12,030 nucleotides of DNA from Bisporella sp. PMI_857 (Eukaryota; Ascomycota; Leotiomycetes; Helotiales; Helotiaceae): the NCBI GenBank assembly GCA_021307315.1, contig JAJSPD010000262.1:1-12030 (forward strand). Reading direction: 5' to 3'. Below are positions 7,777 through 12,030 of the stretch, piece after piece. The number at the start of each line of letters is the position of its first letter. Within the stretch, counting starts at the first letter, position 1. Position numbers and translations under genes: made by a program. The notes beneath the pieces are model-generated. The model was not told where the DNA came from, ran no database searches, and saw only the letters and a list, made by a program, of their open reading frames with translations.

Positions 7777-9264
7777 ATGGAGGCAGGTGGTGAGACGCGT
7801 CAGACGCGTCGCGCCGGAAGCGAAGCGAGGTCACGTGGAAGAACAACGACAATCGAAAATCCGACCGCCAGTAACCCTTTTACAGTTCTGGCTAAGCAAG
7901 CTGAACAGACTGACAATAGCGACGAGGATGGTGAGAATGACCTTACAGAAGGGGACGTACCTTTCCGAGCAGCCCCAGGCGCGCCGAAGCCCAAACGGTC
8001 CATCGTTATCGGGACACCAAAGCAGAAGACAGCCACAATTGTGGTGGCGGCCGAGGGAGAAGATTTCAGCGTTTTCCCGCCGCGACGCGCGCGAAAGCCC
8101 AGTGCGAAGGCTAAGCAGAATGAAGAAGTTCAAGAGGTATCCGGAACGGGGAGATGGGATGGAAGGGTTGGAGTGGGTAAGCAGGTGGTACTGGAAAACA
8201 TCCAAGAACAAATGAGCGAACAGACCGGCATACTCAAAGCTCTTCTAAAAGAATGGATGAAGCAGGATGCACATAATAAGAAGGTGGAAGCAAAACTGGC
8301 TCACATGAAAAAGGAGCTGGAGGCTGTTAAAGGAGAATGCCAAGCAGTCAAAGAAGAATTGCATAAGACCAAACAACAAATGGAGGAGAGCATTGCGGCC
8401 CTCATATCAGGAAACAGCAGCCCTAATCCGTCCTATGCAGAAGTCGCACGCACCCCACCGACCAGCCAGCCGAGCAATATACAGACGTTCTCGTCCGTGA
8501 ACACTACACCGTCCAATTTTACCACAACGTTATACTGCACTATTGATACTTCCAGAGTCGAAGCCAAAGCAAGCGGCCAAGTCTCCGCAGGAGTGATTCG
8601 GACGATGGTGGAAAATAGAATGCGCAGTGAGCAAGACAACGCCACATAGCGATGCCGAGCAGTGACGGTAGATCCAAAGAACCCTCACCGGGTCAGAATT
8701 GCCTGTAGAAATGAAGCCGAACACAAAACGGTAAAGCGAACGGTAGAAGCAAACCTAGTACCAGGAGCACGGATCCTCCGAGATGACCTGTATCCTATTA
8801 AAGTGGACAACGTCAATCGTACGGCGGTGTTAGATGAGATGGGCAACCTCCGGACTGGAGTCACCGAAGCCCTCAGTGAAGAAAACAACACCCAGGTTGC
8901 GAAAATAGCGTGGCTTAGCAACAGAGCCGTACCAAAGGCATACGGTTCCATGGTCATATATCTCACTAAAGGATCAGAGGCAAAACGGTTCCTCCAAGAA
9001 AGGTTTTTCTGTGCCGGAGAAGAATCGGGATACACCAAAGCTTTTGAACGCCGAAACCGCCCAAACCAATGCTACAACTGCCAGGAAATCACCGGCCACA
9101 AAGCCTACCAGTGCACTAAATCGCGAATCTGTGGGAGATGCGCCAAAGAAGGCCATCACCAAACTGAATGCATGAAAGCCATCTTGAAATGTGTCCCGTG
9201 CGGAGGCCCCCACGAATCGTTTAGCAGAAACTGTCGGAAACTCTACCCATCTCAGCATAAGTAG
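7777..9264 (+). pseudogene. LINE ORF1, gag-like RNA-binding protein with three zinc knuckles, one premature stop
   Basis: ATG 7777 to TAG 9262-9264 gives 495 codons with one in-frame TAG at 8647 (residue 291), where the fungal Tad1 pattern (WRCRAV) has Trp; the frame continues unchanged beyond. In order: a basic, low-complexity N-terminus, a predicted coiled coil (about residues 137-210, Lys/Glu-rich with regular Leu, Met and Val), a Pro/Ser/Thr-rich linker (SPNPSYAEVARTPPT), a folded middle region after the stop, and zinc knuckles at residues 432 (CYNCQ-H-C, with five residues before His rather than the usual four), 452 (CGRCAKEGHHQTEC) and 472 (CVPCGGPH-C). The protein packages element RNA in the cytoplasm. 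The stop would give a product lacking all knuckles. It is much less damaged than ORF2. Confidence 0.9.
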
Positions 9265-12030
9265 AACGTTCCGGTTGATCCAACTCAATGTTAGGAAACA
9301 AGATGTGGTGCTGGACAGCCTAATGAACGATGAACAAATTCAAGACGCGACGGTACTGGCTATCCAGGAGCCCTGGGCAAAAAGGAACAAAGACCTACTT
9401 CTCACAACGCCGATGTGCCATCATAAATGGACAAAGATGGTCCCGTCGATATAGAGAGAAGGCAGATGGCCAATTAGAAGTATGCTCTGGTTAAACAAAG
9501 ATGTCGAAGCAAAACAGATAGCAATACCATCCCCAGACATGACAGCAGCCATTATTCGATTACCTGAGCGGTCAATTCTAGTAGTGTCAGTCTATGTACC
9601 GGGAATTGATGCTCAGGCACTACAAGACACGTATCACAGCCTACGAAAGACCATTCAGGAAGTGAGAAAGAAAGCGAACACAGCGGTTGAACTCGCGATA
9701 GTAGGAGATTTCAATCGGCACGACCAACTATAAGGAGGAGATGACATTTCGATGGAGAGACAAGGAGAGGCGGATTTGATCGTGGACCTGATGAACGAGT
9801 TTACCCTAAACAGCCTACTTCGCCGTAAGACCAAAACGTAGCAGGGAGGAAACTACGAAACAACCATCGACCTGGTCCTCGCCTCTGAGGAATTAAAAGA
9901 CGCCATAGTTAAATGCACATTGTATGGAACAGAGCATAGGTCAGACCACCGTACAATCGAGACAGTTTTTGACATCTCTGTCCCTACACCAAAACCCCAG
10001 GAAAAGCTCCTTCTTAAGAACGCCCCATAGAAGGAGATAAACGCCAGAATAGCAAACTCACTAAGTCTCCCGTCAGAAGGTACAGTGCAACAGAAAACAG
10101 ATAGATTAATGGCAGCAGTTACGGACGCAGTCCATGCCCTGACACCGAAAGCCAAACCATCACCATACACAAAAAGATAGTGAACCTCTGACCTTACACA
10201 GCTTCGTCGCATATATACCTATTAGAGGAACCGCGCACGGGCGGAACGACGCGGCGGACGGAGTATATCTGACCTAGAAAAGAAAGCAAAAGCAGCGGCA
10301 AAACAATACCACGATGCTCTTCGCCAGCAGAAAAAGAAGCACTGGAACGAGTTCCTTGCGGACAACGACAACATTTGGAAAGCAGCCAAGTACCTGAAGT
10401 CAGGCGATAACTCGGCATTTGGAAAAGTCCCACAGCTCATCAGAGCCAATAGGACGGCCACTGTTGACCATACAGAGCAAGCAGAGGAGCTGCTAACTAA
10501 GTTCTTTCCCCCACTACCAGACGACATCGACGATAAAGGCTTAAGACCACAAAGAGCCCCGGTAACAATGCCAAAACTCACTATAAAAAAAGTAGAACGA
10601 CAGCTCTTTGCGGCTAAATCGTGGAAGGCACCGGGAGAAGACGGCCTGCCAACAATCGTATGGAAAGAGACGTGGCCAGCGATCAAACATCACGTGCTGG
10701 CTCTGTTCCAAGCATCACTAAAAGAAAGAATGATACCACACCAATAGCGGCATGCAAAAATAATCCCTTTAAAGAAGCCCGGCAAAGAAGATTACACGAC
10801 TGCAAAGTCGTGGAGACCGATCTCCCTGCTTGCAACCTTAAGCAAGATTCTTGAATCGGTAGTCGCTGAAAGAATCTCACATGCAGTCGAGACATATGGC
10901 CTTCTCCCGACTAACCACTTCGGCGCACGCAAGCAGCGATCGGCAGAGCAGGCACTCCTCCTTCTACAAAAAGAGATTTATACGGCTTGGAGAAGTCGCA
11001 AAATCGTAAGTCTGATTAGTTTTAACGTCAAAGAAGCATACAATAGAGTGTTTAAAGAGCGACTATTACAAAGAATGAAAGCACGAGGCATGCCGGAAAA
11101 GTTGTGCCAATAGATAGAGGCCTTTTGTTCAGAACGTACAGCGTCAATTCAAGTAAACGGCCAGACATCCGAGACACAAAAACTGCCACAGGCTGGCTTA
11201 CTACAAGGCTCGCTTCTATCTCCAATCCTATTCCTTTTCTTCAATGCAGACCTAGTTCAGCGGCGGATCGATGCGCATAAAGGTGCCATGGCTTTTGTAG
11301 ACGACTTCACAGCCTGGGTCACTAGGCCTACAGCACAGAGCAACCGAAAAAGCATAGAAGCAATCATTGGTAGCGCCATAAAATGGGAAAAGAAAAGCGG
11401 TGCGACTTTCGAAGCGGACAAAACAGCCATCATCCATTTTACTCGCAAGTTATACAAGACAGACACTCAGCCGTTCATTATTAAAGGACAAGCGGTCCAG
11501 CCGAAAGAGCGCGTTAAAATCCTGGGCGTGATCATAGACGCTAAACTTAAATATAGAAAACATATAGCGAGAGCTGCTTCCAAAGAACTAGAGGCGGTAA
11601 TAGAGCTGAAACGACTCAAAAAGCTGTCACCGGCCACGGCGCGACAACTCTTTATGGCGACGGTCACTCCAGTGGTGGATTATGCTTCCAATGTGTGGAT
11701 GCATGAGTGCAGATACAAGCCGGCTATACCGATCAACAGAGTCCAGAAAATAAAAGCACAAACGATAGTAAAAACATTTATAACAATAGCCACAAACGTG
11801 GCGGAAACGGAGTCAACTATTCTCACTGTAAAAGATAAACTTTGAAAAAAAGCTATTAAGCTTTAAACAAACATTCACGCTTTGCTTGTTACTAATTTAT
11901 TCCGCAAAAATACATTCCGAATGCGGAAATTCAAAAAACAACACTGTTCGCTTATTTACTAAATAGCGGAAAAACTTAAAAATATTCTAATAAAAAAAAT
12001 AAAAACTATTTATTCGTTTACTTTGCTGCT
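9257..12030 (+). pseudogene. LINE ORF2, APE endonuclease and reverse transcriptase, 12 in-frame stops, truncated by the window
   Basis: One frame (mod 3 = 2) runs to the window edge. It is broken by stops at 9452, 9731, 9839, 10028, 10178, 10181, 10223, 10745, 11111, 11843, 11864 and 11960; all but the last fit lost Trp codons, and the last fits Gln. Endonuclease motifs are kept: LNVRK (Asn at 9287), QEP (Glu at 9368), GDFN (Asp at 9707) and RSDHR (about 9938). Reverse-transcriptase motifs: [12 protein letters not shown] (about 10616), KSWRPISLL (about 10808), motif A as ISFNVKEAYN with Asn at 11024 where the catalytic Asp belongs, motif B as GLLQGSLLSP (11195) where GLPQGSPLSP is expected, and intact FVDD (11294-11305). 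The ORF2 start probably was an ATG at 9257, now ATA, overlapping the ORF1 stop. The frame is open upstream to 9188 but holds no ATG. Product: target-primed reverse transcription; inactive here. Confidence 0.92.

Larger units (their letters stand above)
7777..12030 (+). mobile_element. Tad1-type LINE retrotransposon, RIP-damaged, cut off by the right edge
   Basis: It has two overlapping reading frames in the order of fungal Tad1-clade LINEs: a gag-like ORF1 with three zinc knuckles and an ORF2 with APE endonuclease then reverse transcriptase. No frameshift is seen in either ORF; all breaks are stops or missense changes from G:C to A:T transitions. The RNase H domain and 3' end that Tad1 relatives carry would be beyond 12030. 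The 5' border lies somewhere between about 7523 and 7776. Confidence 0.9.

Noticed and set aside
7800..8211. Minus-strand open frames opposite LINE ORF1
   Set aside because: They are antisense shadows; the plus frame carries the gag coiled coil and leads to the zinc knuckles.
9851..10900. Long minus-strand open frames opposite ORF2
   Set aside because: They are Ser/Cys/Phe-rich antisense frames; the plus strand carries endonuclease and reverse-transcriptase motifs.
1..12030. Nuclear genetic code with TAG or TGA read as Trp
   Set aside because: Many stops sit at Trp positions, but TAA also does, Gln positions are hit too, TGG is used freely in the same genes, and P-to-L, G-to-E and D-to-N changes accompany them. 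Mutation explains all of this.
11845..12030. AT-rich end of the window as intergenic DNA after a finished ORF2
   Set aside because: The same frame continues with the Tad1-like pattern (KKAIKL, TNIHALL, IAEKLKNI) interrupted by TGA and TAA codons, so it is heavily mutated ORF2.

Overview
The window looks like a piece of a filamentous ascomycete (Pezizomycotina) genome. The reasons are a LINE of the fungus-specific Tad1 type, a Tc1/mariner element, a fungal kinase-TPR gene with a 50-base spliceosomal intron, and a dense scar of G:C to A:T transitions of the kind left by repeat-induced point mutation (RIP). Across three unrelated loci on both strands, almost every in-frame stop sits where the surrounding protein pattern calls for Trp (TGG) or Gln (CAA/CAG). 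The species cannot be told from the sequence. || Layout. 1-2434 (+): a decayed gene that enters from the left edge, with a protein-kinase remnant whose catalytic core is deleted, running in the same frame into a helical region and a pseudokinase-like domain of the fungal HeLo/prion-inhibition type. 2435-2889: intergenic. 2890-5761 (+): a kinase-TPR gene. Its kinase half carries about eight stops and lesions in the glycine loop and APE motif. Its 3' half (4154-5761) is fully open for 535 codons and holds eight nearly identical 126-bp TPR units. 5762-6504: a presumed 3' untranslated stretch and one unrecognised 156-codon open frame. 6505-7481 (-): a dead Tc1/mariner (DD34E-type) transposase. 7777 to the right edge (+): a Tad1-type LINE with a gag-like ORF1 (one stop) and ORF2 (APE endonuclease plus reverse transcriptase, 12 stops), continuing past the window. 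|| How it fits together. The two left genes belong to the fungal repertoire of kinase, HeLo-like and repeat-domain proteins often discussed in connection with heterokaryon incompatibility and innate recognition; that role is inferred from domain types only. The right half is a transposon cluster. The most informative features are the abrupt switch from heavily mutated kinase to an intact, homogenised TPR array inside one gene, the 5'-to-3' rise of mutation along the LINE, and a 5'-pyrimidine context at every stop where that context can be read.
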